This document shows, one piece after another, positions 42,301-51,320 of a stretch of DNA of 64,000 nucleotides. Location: positions 3,519,314-3,583,313 of the forward strand of contig NZ_QXHD01000004.1 of assembly GCF_011009555.1 (NCBI RefSeq), given 5' to 3'. The notes under the pieces were generated by a model, which was not told the origin of the DNA, did not search any database, and saw only the letters and a list, made by a program, of their open reading frames with translations. The DNA comes from Adonisia turfae CCMR0081. Lineage in GTDB: Bacteria; Cyanobacteriota; Cyanobacteriia; Phormidesmidales; Phormidesmidaceae. A program made the position numbers and the translations under genes. Numbering within the stretch: the first letter of the stretch is position 1; every line of letters begins with the position of its first letter.

Positions 42301-45300
42301 TCGGGCAGGTCAATGCGCCCAAAGGTTTCTTCATCACCGATCAGCAGTTCCTGCAAGCCCTGGTAGAAGGGACCATAGTTCAAACCACTGGAGGCAAACG
42401 TTTGGTAACACTGCTGGGCTGAGAGTTGTCCCCCCTGCATGCGTTGTTTGATGGCTGGAATGTCCAAGGGCGACGGCGGCAATGTGGCTAGCATAGATAC
42501 CCGTCCCGTGGCGTGAATCACGGGCATCGCCCCGTCGGTGCGGCACTCAAAGTCAATGCCGTCATCTTGTTCTGTAAGACCCAGCTCCACCTCCAGCCCC
42601 CCTGTCGGTATCACCAAAGGCCTTAGCCATACAACGTTTTGCAGTTGATAGCCGGATTGATAGCCAGATTGATGGTCTCGGTGAGCGACTGACTGCTCGA
42701 ACGCGGAACGGGCCATTTCTAAAATGCCAACCCCTGGCAAGACTGTTTGGCCATGGACCACATGGTCGGCCAGAAATGGCTCCTGCCCCGTGAACATAGA
42801 CCTGAACTGTTGCTGGGAAAAATTAGAGGTGTTGCGATGCACCAGGGGATGCAGTTGATGAACCGCTGGCCTGATTGCTGGCCTGACCACTGGCCTGTCA
42901 GCTAGCCTGACCGAGGACGTACTACCGTCACTGACCCAGTAGTGATTGCGCTCAAACGGATAGGTGGGCAGATGCAGGCGTGGCGGCAGGGGCATCCCCC
43001 ACAAAAGAGCACCGTCCAGCTGGTATCCCTGACAGTAATAATCAGCCAATGCCCGCAAGGCGTCGCCATAGTCTTCGATCGTGCGATCGCGACATTGGCC
43101 CATTAAGTCTTCCGCATGCTTCCGGATCACCGTCTGCCCTTTGAAATCCGGCGGCACCAACCCCTGAAACACCTGGGGATGAGGTTCCCCAGTCAGGGCG
43201 GCGGTCCAGGCAGCGACGGCGTCATCATAATCCGCCACCACCACCGCCAATCGGTAACGAAAATGATGGCGTCCCTCCCATAGGGTGCAACTGATCCTGT
43301 CCAGACCGGCCTCGGCAGTCGCCTCCATCTGCAATACCTGGATCAGGCTACGGACCCTGGCTTTGAGTGCGACGGATGTTTTGGCCGATAAAACTAATAA
43401 ATGGTAAGGGGATACCTGTGATGGGGAATAGGTTGTCTCACAGTACTCTGCAAAGACCATATGGGCATTGGTGCCGCTCATGCCAAAAGCACTCACCCCG
43501 CCCAGGCGTTCTCTAGTGTGATGGCGCGGCCAGGGTCGGGCAGTCTTGTTGACGAAAAAAGGGCTTTCATCCCAATGGATATAGTCATTTTCAGTGTGGC
43601 AATGCAGACTGGCAGGAATCAGGTCGTTTTGAAACGCCTTGACCAGGCTGACGGCACTGAGCAAACCGGAGGCAGCAAAGGTATGGCCAAAATTACTTTT
43701 CGTTGAGGTTAGGGCGCAATGACCATGGTTCTCGCTGGTGCCCTTAAACGCATCGTAAAGCGCGTTGATTTCCACCGGATCACCCAGCTTGGTGCCAGTG
43801 CCATGGGTGACGATGTAGTCCACATCCCCAGGGCGGATGTGGGCCTTTGAGTAAACGTCCCTTAGCAGCTCGGTCTGGGCAACGCCACTGGGGGCCGTAA
43901 TACCATTGGTTTTGCCGTCATAATTTACACCGCTAGCCCGAATCGTCCCATAGATCGGATCCCCGTCAGCTTCAGCCTTGGCCAACGGTTTCAACACCAT
44001 CGCCACCACCGCCTCGCCGGGGGTCATGCCATTGGCCCGCCGGTCGAAAACAAAACACTTGCCATCGTCTGACAACATGCCCGACTGGCCCATGGCCACC
44101 AGACCGGCGGGGGTAAGCAGCAGGTTCACCCCCGCCACCAACGCCATGTCACACTCCCCACCGCGCAGACTCACACAGGCCTGATGGGCCGCGACCAATC
44201 CTGACGAACAGGCGGTGTTGATGGCCATGGCTGGCCCCCGTAGGTCAAGAAAATAGGCTAACCGCGAGGCCAGGATACCGTTATGGTTGGCGGTGATTTG
44301 CCCGTCTCCAGCCAGAAACACATAGTCACCCTCCTCTGCCCCAACAAACAGCCCCACCTTGTGATTTTGCAGATGTCGTGGGCCACAGCCAGCATCTTCC
44401 AGGGCATTCCAGGCCTCTTGCAGTAGCAAACGCTGGCGGGGGTCCATGGCTGCCGCCTCGCGGGGCGAAATTTCAAAAAACAAGGGATCAAATTCGGCAA
44501 CGCCAGGAATAAAGCCGCCCCATTTACCATTGGTCTTGCGGCTGTCCGCCTGGGGGTCGCCGTAATACTGACGCCAGTCAAACCGCTCTGTCGGCACTTC
44601 CTCAATCGCATCCCTGCCGGTGGCTAGGATTTCCCACAGGGTGTCGATATTCCGGGCCTGGGGAAATCGACCGCTCATGCCGATAATGGCAATCGGTTCC
44701 CCAGGGTATCGATCCGGTGGCTGGGGCGCTGATGCCTGGACGGCGGCTGGGGTCAGACGGTCTGGGGTCAGGCGGTGAGCAGGGGTCTGGGGTTTCACCT
44801 CGGTCTGGGGTGCCTGGGAATAAAACCCATGAACCGCCTGATGATGTTCGTCCATAAAATACTGACAGAGCTTGTTTAGGGTGCAATGCCCAAAAAACAA
44901 CGCAGGTGTGATTTCGATGTCAAAATGTCTGGTCAGAGCCTCGGCGAATTCGGCCAGACTGATGGAATCAAACCCGAGATCTGCAAAGTTTGCAGTTGCC
45001 TTGAGGCGCTCTCGCTTGATTTTCAATAGGGCTCCCACCAGCTCGCGCAGATCCCACAGCACACAGTCCTCAACGCTGAATCCCTTCATTTCAGGCTTAC
45101 GCCCCCGACCAAGAGCGGGCTCTGCGGGACGCTCCGAGGCTGTATCAGATGCCGTGCCCGCCAGGTTTAAAAACCGCCATACCCGGTGACGCTTGCCCAC
45201 CAGCACTAGATGCTGCGGGTCAGGCTGGGCCAGCAACTGTTCAAATAGGTCAAACCCCTCTTGGGTTTCGAGCGCCCGCTGACCGCTAGTTTTCAGATAA

Positions 45301-48300
45301 AAGTCCATCTGTTCACGGTTGCCTGCCCCCATGCCTCCTTGGGCCCAAACCGGCCAGTTGATCGCTACGGTCTTGCCCTGGCGCTGCCCCTGGGCCACCA
45401 GCTGATGGCGATGCCGGGCAAAGGCCATCTGAAATCGATTGCCCATGGCATAGTTGCCAGCACCAAAGTCCCCCAGGATGGCGGCACTGGAGCTGAAATA
45501 CACCATGAAATCCAGGGGCTCATGCTGGAGCACCTGATCGAGCACCCGGGTGCCATTGATTTTTGGTGCGGTCACGCGCTGAAAATCAGTCATCTCCATG
45601 TCCAGAATGGTGTGGGTCGATTCCACCCCTGCCGCATGGATGACGCCATCAATGGTGCCGAAGCGTTCTTTAGCTTGGGCCACGGCTAACGTCATGGCGT
45701 TAGCATCGCTCACGTCTGCTTGCAAATACATGACGCCGCCGCCCTGTTTGATCAAGGCATACAGTTGCGATCGCTTCTCCGGTGTTAGCTCCGAACGCCC
45801 GGTCAACACGAGATTTGCCTGGTGTTTGTGGGCCAGACGTGTGGCCAACTGCAAACCTAAGCCGCCGCCGCCGCCGGTAATTAGATAGGTGCCCCCTGGT
45901 TTCAAGGGCAGCGCAGTCTCCACAGGAGGCACCGTGTGCTCTGGCAAATTTACAGGCTGTAGGCGCGCCGCCAGGCGCTGCTCTCCTTCATATAGAACAC
46001 TCTCAGCTACGGTGGCGTGCCATTCATCATGTAGCGCCTGGGCACATTGCTCAACCGCAAGGGATGGCTCGGCAATGCGCATGCCGACAACCACGACCAG
46101 GGTTTTTGGCAAAATCATTCCCAGGGACTTTTCGCACCCCACCCAAGCGTCTGCATAGCAACGCTGCAGGTCGCTATGGAACGGACACATAATTAGCACG
46201 CGAGCGGGGTTGAGCGCAGCTTTTGCCAGGGCCTGGATCAGCGGGACGATGTGGGCGGGATTATAAAGCCCGGCGGGGTTACCGATGGTGCGCAGATCGA
46301 ACAGAGCATCGGGGGATCCAAACTCCTCACGGATTTGCTTGAATGCCTTTTCCAGGGCACCTGCGCCATTATCCTGAATCAGCTGCCAATGGCTATCGGT
46401 TGCTAAGGATTGCAAAACATCCGCCACCGCCCGTTGTTCGGGAGCATCGCCCAGCACACATACTGCTGTCTTGGGTTTCTTGGGTTTAGAAACCGTTTCC
46501 CGAACCAGCGCTGCAGGCTGCCATGTCTCTTCGAAGAGCAGGATTTCATGGGGTGCCTCCTCGGCGACATTTGACGCACTGGGTTTAGCGGGCGCTGGAG
46601 TAGGCAGAGCGGCCAGGGTGGAGTCTGGCGCGGTTACATCCAGCCAAAAATGCTCTTTCTCAAACGGATAGGTGGGCAAATGAACACGCCTGGGATTTTC
46701 CTGGCCGTAAAGTCTGTGCCAATCAACCGCCACCCCGCCAACCCACATTTTTAACAGTTTCGAATACTGGCCCGCTTCCAGACAATGGCGCACCCATTGG
46801 CCGATGTCTTCATCATCCACTAACGCACCCAGCACAGCGTCTGACTCTGATGCTTCGCCGTAAAAGACCTGCGCTTTGTCCATGGTGCCGTTCAAAAAGG
46901 CGGTTAGTTGCGATCTTAGTTCGGCTTGCGATCGCGCCAGAAAACCCAGCCTCACGGCCATCGCCTGGCGGCCCACTTGCAGTGTGTATGCCAGGTCCTG
47001 TAAGCGTCCAACCGGATAGTGCAGCAACCTTTCTGCCGCTTGCCTGAGCTGGTCTTCCCCCTGGGCGGACAACACGATCATCAACGGTTGTTGCTCGTCG
47101 TCAGCGGACTGAACCAACGGCTCACCACTGTCGCCTAACACCACATGGGCATTGGTACCGGTATGGCCGAAGGAACTAACGGCAGCAAAACGGTGCTCAG
47201 CGTCCCAAGCCTGCAAAGCCGTGTTTACATAAAACGGACCATGGTCAAGATCGATGTCCGGATTGACCGCTTCAAAATTCAAGGACGGCGGAATCGCCCG
47301 ATGATGCAAGGCGAGGGTGGCCGTGATCAAATTGACAATGCCCGAGGCGGCCTGGGTATGGCCAATATTCGTCTTGGGGGAAGTGAGGGCGCAGTAAGGC
47401 GGATGCTCTCCATTGGCTCCAAAGGCATCCAATAGGGCATGGTATTCAATGGGATCCCCCAGAGTCGTGCCAGTGCCATGGGTAACGACGTAGGCAATCT
47501 GCTCCGGGCGAACACCACTCTGACGCTGTACCCGTTCATACAGTTCGCGCTGACGTTCGCCACTGGGGGCGGTCAAGCCATTGGTACGGCCATCATAATT
47601 AATGCCACTGCCTTTAATCACCGCATAAATAGAGTCGCCATCCCGCCTGGCCTGGGATAGGCGCTTGAGCACCACCAACCCGAGGCCCTCGCCGATCACC
47701 ATGCCATTGGCCCGGTGGTCAAAGGCGTAGCAGGTTCCATCCGGTGACAGCATGTTGCCCATTTGGGACAGAGCAGCGTGGGTGCGCTCCGGCTGGCAGA
47801 TAATATTGCATCCTCCCACCAACGCACAGTCACTCTCTCCATCGAGAATGCTTTTACAGGCATAATGAACAGCCACCAGGGAAGAGGAACAGGCCGTACT
47901 GATGGCCAATAATGGCCCCTTAGTATCGAGGAAATAGCCAATGCGTGCCGGTGCCGTACCGCCATGGATGGCCGTGATCTGGGATGCCGTCGATACCGGA
48001 TAATCCGATTCTTCGATGCCGATGAAAATGCCATGATTCTTGCCTTTCCAGTCCTCCGGGTTGTAGCCAGCATCCTCAATGGCGGACCAGGCCGCCTCCA
48101 ACAGCAGGCGGTGTCGCGGGTCCATGGCCTCGCATTCCCGAGGAGCGATGTTGAAAAAGAGCGGGTCAAAGGTATCGATGGACGGCAAGAACCCCCCCCG
48201 GATATCTGGGCCATCCGTCGCACCGTTAGCTCGGGCCACGGGCAACTGTGTAATGGCGCATTGGCCCTCCTTCAGCAGCTGCCAGAAGTCTGCATGATCC

Positions 48301-50162
48301 TCAGCCCCGGCAACGCGCAAATGCATGCCAATAACTGCGATATCATCATCGGCCTGCCCGTCCGTGGCGGCCTTGTCCTTGGGGCCAGGCAACGTCTTAG
48401 CAGGGCGAGATTTTACGCTCACACCTCCGTTGGACGCACGCCTCAATGTGGCGACATGGGTGGCTAAGCGATCGGGTGTTGAGTAGCTGAACAGATCGGA
48501 TTTGCGAATGGAAACATCAAACGTGGTTTCCAACTTGGAGACCAATGAGCCGATGGAGAGTGAATCGACACCGAGTTCGGCAAACGGTAAATCAATAGTG
48601 GAGGCTTTATTCTTTTGCCCCAAAGCCTCCAGCATTACGGCCAATACTTTTTCTTTCAGGTCGCCTGGGGCGATGTCCGTCAACAACGGCTTCGCGATCG
48701 CAGGGAACCAATGACGTTTAAGTTCAAAGGGTCTTCCCTTAAAATTTTGTTGACGATCCGCCGTTGTTTGCCATGCACCTTGATAGTCTTCTAAAAGTAC
48801 ATGGGCATTGTTACCACCAGATCCGTAGGAATGTAATGCTGCCAACCTTGGCTCTGAGGACTGTTCCCACAATTCGGTTTCCCGAGTAAAGCGACATGGC
48901 ATCGCCTCCTTGTCGCAGAATTCATTGGCTTGCTCGAAGCCTGGGATTTTATGAATCTTATTGGTCTGAAAGCTCCGAATAATCTTTAACAACGCCCCCA
49001 GGGAGGACGCGGCATGCATATGGCCCACCAGAGGCTTGAGCGTACTCACTCGGCAAAATCCAGGCTCGTACGCCAGCCCTTTTTCATCACACAGCTGCGT
49101 CAATGCCCGATTAATGGCGTTCCATTCCGCGATATCCGCCACTGGCAGCCCCATACCTTGGGCCTCCACATAGGCAACTCTCCTCGGATCGATGTCCGCC
49201 TCTCGGTAACACGCCTTAATTAACTCCGTATGGGCTTCAATGTTGGGGGCAGCCATGGAAAAACCACCCTGGCCGTTAAAATTGACCGAAGCGTTTTTGA
49301 TCACCGCATACACAGAGCGACCCGCCGCTTCAGCATCTGACAATCGTTCAATCAAGATTGTCCCCACACCTTCGGCCCGGAGAAACCCGTCTGCACCATG
49401 GCCAAAAGACTTGACCGATGAACCAGCAGTCAACTGACCGGCCTCGGATAAGATCCTAAATGGATCAGGCAACAGAATGAGATTCGCCGCTCCCACAATG
49501 GCACGCTCAATCAGCCCTAGCCTAACGGCGGTAAACGCCCGATGCAGTGCCACCGCGAACCCAGCACAGGTGGCGTTGACCATCTCACTGGGACCGGCAA
49601 AATCAAAATGATAGGAGATCCGGTTGGCCATCATGCTGTCGGCCTGGCTCAACCCCATGGTCGGAACAAAACCATGCTGGGCCATTAACTGCGCGTATTC
49701 GTTGGATTCGCAGCCAACAAACACACCTGTAGCACTTTTCTTGAGAGATTCAGTGTTTATACTGGCATCTTCCAAGGTGCGCCACGTGGACATCAACAAC
49801 AACCGCTGCCGAGGATCCATCTCGTCAGCTTCAATGGGCAGGATCCCAAATAATTCAGCATCGAAAGAAACAATATCTGGGATAAATCCACCCTGTTGCC
49901 GCCGCATAAACCCCAGCTGATCACCCCCTTGATGAATCATCAGGTCCAAGCGGTGATCAGAAATAGCCGTAATCAGAGGCTGATCATGATCAATATGATT
50001 GAAGAATGAAGCCACATTCATACAGCCAGGAAAATAGCCAGAGACCCCCGTTACAACAACAGCGTCATCAGTAGCCGTGACAGAAGCTGGCGGCTGAGTA
50101 GCCGCTTTCCTGGCCTTTATCCATGTCCGGATCCATTCCAATCTTTCTGTTTCAGCCTGCAT
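36969..50162 (-). CDS. trans-AT polyketide synthase B (4397 aa)
   Basis: Domain order (nt, minus strand): KS4 50070-48790, ACP3 48660-48440; KS5 48355-47120, KR3 46550-45160, ACP4 45075-44850; KS6 44705-43445, DH1 42860-42000, DH2* 41985-41225, KR4 41170-40000, ACP5 39830-39600; KS7 39360-38030, ACP6(W) 37365-37130, C-terminal docking helices 37075-37000. No AT domains. KS5, KS6 and KS7 have full Cys-His-His sets; KS4 does not. The ATG at 50162 is three bases after the stop of the luciferase-like monooxygenase gene. The stop overlaps the PKS C start by four bases, so the three genes form one translationally coupled operon. It starts with a KS and ends with an ACP, so it fits as an internal protein, probably between PKS A and PKS C. 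Confidence 0.96.
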   Translation of the reverse strand: MQAETERLEWIRTWIKARKAATQPPASVTATDDAVVVTGVSGYFPGCMNVASFFNHIDHDQPLITAISDHRLDLMIHQGGDQLGFMRRQQGGFIPDIVSFDAELFGILPIEADEMDPRQRLLLMSTWRTLEDASINTESLKKSATGVFVGCESNEYAQLMAQHGFVPTMGLSQADSMMANRISYHFDFAGPSEMVNATCAGFAVALHRAFTAVRLGLIERAIVGAANLILLPDPFRILSEAGQLTAGSSVKSFGHGADGFLRAEGVGTILIERLSDAEAAGRSVYAVIKNASVNFNGQGGFSMAAPNIEAHTELIKACYREADIDPRRVAYVEAQGMGLPVADIAEWNAINRALTQLCDEKGLAYEPGFCRVSTLKPLVGHMHAASSLGALLKIIRSFQTNKIHKIPGFEQANEFCDKEAMPCRFTRETELWEQSSEPRLAALHSYGSGGNNAHVLLEDYQGAWQTTADRQQNFKGRPFELKRHWFPAIAKPLLTDIAPGDLKEKVLAVMLEALGQKNKASTIDLPFAELGVDSLSIGSLVSKLETTFDVSIRKSDLFSYSTPDRLATHVATLRRASNGGVSVKSRPAKTLPGPKDKAATDGQADDDIAVIGMHLRVAGAEDHADFWQLLKEGQCAITQLPVARANGATDGPDIRGGFLPSIDTFDPLFFNIAPRECEAMDPRHRLLLEAAWSAIEDAGYNPEDWKGKNHGIFIGIEESDYPVSTASQITAIHGGTAPARIGYFLDTKGPLLAISTACSSSLVAVHYACKSILDGESDCALVGGCNIICQPERTHAALSQMGNMLSPDGTCYAFDHRANGMVIGEGLGLVVLKRLSQARRDGDSIYAVIKGSGINYDGRTNGLTAPSGERQRELYERVQRQSGVRPEQIAYVVTHGTGTTLGDPIEYHALLDAFGANGEHPPYCALTSPKTNIGHTQAASGIVNLITATLALHHRAIPPSLNFEAVNPDIDLDHGPFYVNTALQAWDAEHRFAAVSSFGHTGTNAHVVLGDSGEPLVQSADDEQQPLMIVLSAQGEDQLRQAAERLLHYPVGRLQDLAYTLQVGRQAMAVRLGFLARSQAELRSQLTAFLNGTMDKAQVFYGEASESDAVLGALVDDEDIGQWVRHCLEAGQYSKLLKMWVGGVAVDWHRLYGQENPRRVHLPTYPFEKEHFWLDVTAPDSTLAALPTPAPAKPSASNVAEEAPHEILLFEETWQPAALVRETVSKPKKPKTAVCVLGDAPEQRAVADVLQSLATDSHWQLIQDNGAGALEKAFKQIREEFGSPDALFDLRTIGNPAGLYNPAHIVPLIQALAKAALNPARVLIMCPFHSDLQRCYADAWVGCEKSLGMILPKTLVVVVGMRIAEPSLAVEQCAQALHDEWHATVAESVLYEGEQRLAARLQPVNLPEHTVPPVETALPLKPGGTYLITGGGGGLGLQLATRLAHKHQANLVLTGRSELTPEKRSQLYALIKQGGGVMYLQADVSDANAMTLAVAQAKERFGTIDGVIHAAGVESTHTILDMEMTDFQRVTAPKINGTRVLDQVLQHEPLDFMVYFSSSAAILGDFGAGNYAMGNRFQMAFARHRHQLVAQGQRQGKTVAINWPVWAQGGMGAGNREQMDFYLKTSGQRALETQEGFDLFEQLLAQPDPQHLVLVGKRHRVWRFLNLAGTASDTASERPAEPALGRGRKPEMKGFSVEDCVLWDLRELVGALLKIKRERLKATANFADLGFDSISLAEFAEALTRHFDIEITPALFFGHCTLNKLCQYFMDEHHQAVHGFYSQAPQTEVKPQTPAHRLTPDRLTPAAVQASAPQPPDRYPGEPIAIIGMSGRFPQARNIDTLWEILATGRDAIEEVPTERFDWRQYYGDPQADSRKTNGKWGGFIPGVAEFDPLFFEISPREAAAMDPRQRLLLQEAWNALEDAGCGPRHLQNHKVGLFVGAEEGDYVFLAGDGQITANHNGILASRLAYFLDLRGPAMAINTACSSGLVAAHQACVSLRGGECDMALVAGVNLLLTPAGLVAMGQSGMLSDDGKCFVFDRRANGMTPGEAVVAMVLKPLAKAEADGDPIYGTIRASGVNYDGKTNGITAPSGVAQTELLRDVYSKAHIRPGDVDYIVTHGTGTKLGDPVEINALYDAFKGTSENHGHCALTSTKSNFGHTFAASGLLSAVSLVKAFQNDLIPASLHCHTENDYIHWDESPFFVNKTARPWPRHHTRERLGGVSAFGMSGTNAHMVFAEYCETTYSPSQVSPYHLLVLSAKTSVALKARVRSLIQVLQMEATAEAGLDRISCTLWEGRHHFRYRLAVVVADYDDAVAAWTAALTGEPHPQVFQGLVPPDFKGQTVIRKHAEDLMGQCRDRTIEDYGDALRALADYYCQGYQLDGALLWGMPLPPRLHLPTYPFERNHYWVSDGSTSSVRLADRPVVRPAIRPAVHQLHPLVHRNTSNFSQQQFRSMFTGQEPFLADHVVHGQTVLPGVGILEMARSAFEQSVAHRDHQSGYQSGYQLQNVVWLRPLVIPTGGLEVELGLTEQDDGIDFECRTDGAMPVIHATGRVSMLATLPPSPLDIPAIKQRMQGGQLSAQQCYQTFASSGLNYGPFYQGLQELLIGDEETFGRIDLPEVATVGADAFVLHPSLMDTAFQSMLGLQSFVHGQGSHGSSPPLVPFAIERLSVFAVCPVPSWVWTRRSPENMTNSGVIKLDIDVCDGDGHVAVRIEGFSVRAFARAVGDRYVRRLTGKEFFLKDHGGLLPGVVSLEWAQVAGTSVGPVTGLKQIIWSDLIRLDGSSRDVCTSLEHQDGNVLYRVSADDRVYAQGKIATEEFAGPIPHIALDEIRERCGERLLPSECDRRLAADLGPSFRSLVDFRHNQVEALATLELPACVRDDFQDYRLHPSMMNGAVQAANLLSLIRRPGGRPVPFSVDALWIHGDLPEQAFAHVTQVVEDDANGPSDRAMKYDIAIADDQGQVVVSMQGYCAIPATQPSNAAPIDIPADIPADILYGVLDWRPQAMAASDGPEPQRPSAAPVFLLNGDTAHWQSSLQAQWPGARFIQLSSISDPAEAAQSSVLEVLQLIQAALGQASDRIQPVMLAVPDGAFSPMHAALAGLFRTVRLEQGDVDVRICHLPAAVQGPLDDRWIRILATELSHPFGDVETFYDAEATRFVASLAEIVPATLAPAYEISPGDVIWITGGLGGVGLQLARHLAVTRQARVVLSGRSPLSQHKRQVLDSLTQAGATVRYLQCNVADRADVEKSLASILETESALNGIVHCAGVIEDAHLLKKSTQEAVRVMQPKIAGTLALDEVTRDIPLDFMVLFSSLTGTFGNPGQADYAAANGFMDLFARERNLSVQEGHRCGRTVSIGWPLWRDGGMQLDAEHTTLLHQNSGLTPMDTARGITVFERCLQSDRDHLLVLHGEGSAIRAKLFTSTDNTASEESAAGTDTVSFEQTLQALIAMVADQQKVPLDRIEPDVELPQYGFDSLAFTEFANRLNRRFQLDLMPTLFFEKSSLRSLAKHLLERYPETLAAQLVPQPTPDMPTQVLAKPPESTSRFRSAPKETVAAPITRANERTNGDMADPPTAPPNPGVDSSQAITTMNSQPSPEQPSPVAIIGISGRFPGAKDVDELWRHLEANHDLISDVPVERWDWQKYYGDPLEQRGRTKVKCAGFMEDVDQFDPAFFGISPREAIGMDPQLRLLMETVWSAVEDAGYRASEFSGRPVGVFMGVSTSDYKDAWLQHAVSDQELDGPLLVSHFVVANRISYALDLHGPSEPIDTACSSSLIAIHRAIGAMRMGHCESALVGGVNLILTPNITIAASRAGVLSEDGRCKTFDKSADGYGRGEGVAALWLKPLDQALADGDHIYCLIRSSAENHGGKAASPTAPNPVAQQALLVDAYTRAGIDPSTVGYIEAHGTGTAMGDAVEIDGLKAAFAELYQRQGINVGEPHCGLGSVKANIGHLEAAAGMAGVMKVIQMLRHQKIPGNPHLKEPNPYLGLQKTPFYLADETQNWSAPRDAHGQELPRRAGVSSFGIGGANAHVVLEAYGHGQPAIAGPEPPADHPQVMVLSARNMSCLKGYAEKLLAFLTQTAGSKSSRLRNVAWTLQTGREAMAERLGFVAADLNETVEKLTSFLAGEKAETYYHSRVHRGGANRQPGPKDTPESWLAAWMEGADPDWSQLHGDITPERISLPTYPFDRKRFWFAKKNEGGNKSVADNGVQPLTQLQDITLSPPSSETVFSQNLPSIVKTELSEVAQPSVNPQLKLASPSGSIESIVDVLVDMLAEILYMGVSDVSTDESFTNMGLDSVIGVEWIQAVNRRFDVKIPATKVYDYPNILAFANFLADTLEQQSPPQNQEKESAPAKSTSLDEVLQHVQRGELEVSEAERLIEKLDLAALELVKP
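39600..44705 (-). other. PKS B module KS6-DH1-DH2*-KR4-ACP5
   Basis: KS6 is intact (NTACSSG, HGTGT, NFGH). DH1 has HVVHGQTVLP and DTAFQ (active set). A second dehydratase-like fold follows: its HxxxGxxxxP loop is four residues shorter (DHGGLLPG, ~41915-41940) and the Asp of DxxxQ is Asn (NGAVQ). KR4 has TGGLGGVG, Ser, Tyr and Asn. ACP5 has YGFDSL. DH plus an altered DH is the arrangement used for pyran/furan synthase or enoyl isomerase domains in trans-AT systems. Confidence 0.85.
44850..48355 (-). other. PKS B module KS5-KR3-ACP4
   Basis: KS5 has STACSSS, THGTGT and TNIGH. KR3 has TGGGGGLG and a complete Ser/Tyr/Asn set (FSSSAA, GNYAMGN). ACP4 has LGFDSI. Predicted to add two carbons with a beta-hydroxyl. 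Confidence 0.9.
48440..50070 (-). other. PKS B module KS4(0)-ACP3, predicted non-elongating
   Basis: KS4 is strongly diverged. The nucleophile Cys remains (NATCAGF, ~49560-49585) and so does the second His (LVGHMH), but the HGTGT His is Gln (EAQGMGL, ~49145-49165). Without that His, decarboxylative extension is not expected. ACP3 (LGVDSL) follows directly. The monooxygenase gene just upstream suggests that an oxidation occurs on this ACP. Confidence 0.85.
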
Positions 50163-50165
50163 GAC

Positions 50166-51320
50166 TTAGCCCGCTAGATGTCTAGATTCTCGGTTACGGT
50201 TAACCAGTTCCCCCACATATTCGAGTGATTGCTGCACCGCACTGTATTCAACACCGAAGTCCTGCAACAATGCGATGTCATTCACCCCGGCAGCGATCAC
50301 CTGATCGATCTGTCTCTGACAATCTGTCAACGGTCCAAAAATACCGCCCGTTTGTAAATACCGGGCATAAGAATAATCAACAATCCGATCAACTTCTGAA
50401 TCGTTAAAATGCTTGCCTACCGCTTTCATCTGAGGCAAAACACTGCTAGCAATATACTCCTTAAATGGTCCGGAAACGACATGCTGCACCCAGTCCATGT
50501 CCGGGTGCACAAAGGTGTGCATCAGCAATGAGACAATTCCGGTTTCTGGATCAAAACCTGCAGCAGCACGCGCCTGGCGATAGCGGCCAATCTTTTTGGC
50601 TAACGCATTCACATTGTCGGGCAGCAGCATCGTAAAAATGTTGTAGCCCATACTACCAGCACGCTCAAATCCCTGTTCAGAGAATGTGGAATACCAAACA
50701 TTTAGTTCTGGCTGAATGGGGCGCGGATACACTGATATGGGGAACATCTCTCCACCGGGTCCCGGAAAGTCAACCGTTTCTCCACGCCAGAGTTTTTGAA
50801 TGATGGGAATCCGCTGATCACGCAGTTTGAAACGATTCTCGTAGGTTTCAGGGGAAAGGACAAAATCGGGTTTATTCCAGCCGCTACCGAATCCCAAATC
50901 CACTCGACCATTCGACAAGATATCGACCATGGCCCAATTCTCAACAATTTCAGCAGGGTGATGCAACGTGACAGAAACCGCAGCCGCCCGCAACCGCACA
51001 TGGTTCGTCAATGGGGCGAAGTATGCCGCCACAACCGCATTATTGGCATAGATCGCGCCAAACTCATGGAAATGCCTCTCAGGAAAACAGACGGCTTCAA
51101 ATCCTGCATGGTCGGCAAATTCAACCAGCTCTCTCACAAATGCATACTTGCTGCGATTGGAAATGGCCTTACGGACATCAGAGAAAAATATGCAACTGAA
51201 GGTCACGTTGGTTAAGCCACCACCAGCGTCCTGGGACAACATTGACGTTGAAGACCTGGATGGCTCCACAACAATGTTCTTAGAGAACAAATCTGTTAAT
51301 CGCTGATTAACCGTGCTCAT
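50166..51320 (-). CDS. FMN-dependent luciferase-like monooxygenase (MupA/Atu3671 type)
   Basis: 384 residues, ATG 51320 with GAAGGGTGA about six bases upstream. It is a bacterial-luciferase TIM barrel of the natural-product subgroup: TFSCIFFSD at strand 1, HAGFEAVCFPERHFHEFGAI (PERH motif), RLRAAAVSVTLHHPAEIVE, DILSNGRVDLGFGSGW, and QKLWRGETVDFPGPGG. The usual role is oxygenation of an ACP-bound or free polyketide using reduced FMN, such as alpha-hydroxylation. It is the first gene of the operon with PKS B and PKS C, only three bases before PKS B. The first module of PKS B is a non-elongating KS-ACP, which would be a natural docking site for this enzyme; that link is inference. A flavin reductase is not encoded nearby. 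Confidence 0.92.
   Translation of the reverse strand: MSTVNQRLTDLFSKNIVVEPSRSSTSMLSQDAGGGLTNVTFSCIFFSDVRKAISNRSKYAFVRELVEFADHAGFEAVCFPERHFHEFGAIYANNAVVAAYFAPLTNHVRLRAAAVSVTLHHPAEIVENWAMVDILSNGRVDLGFGSGWNKPDFVLSPETYENRFKLRDQRIPIIQKLWRGETVDFPGPGGEMFPISVYPRPIQPELNVWYSTFSEQGFERAGSMGYNIFTMLLPDNVNALAKKIGRYRQARAAAGFDPETGIVSLLMHTFVHPDMDWVQHVVSGPFKEYIASSVLPQMKAVGKHFNDSEVDRIVDYSYARYLQTGGIFGPLTDCQRQIDQVIAAGVNDIALLQDFGVEYSAVQQSLEYVGELVNRNRESRHLAG

Noticed and set aside
48790..50070. KS4 as the decarboxylating KS of the HMGS cassette
   Set aside because: That enzyme has Ser in place of the active Cys and is free-standing; KS4 keeps Cys and is fused to an ACP in a PKS.
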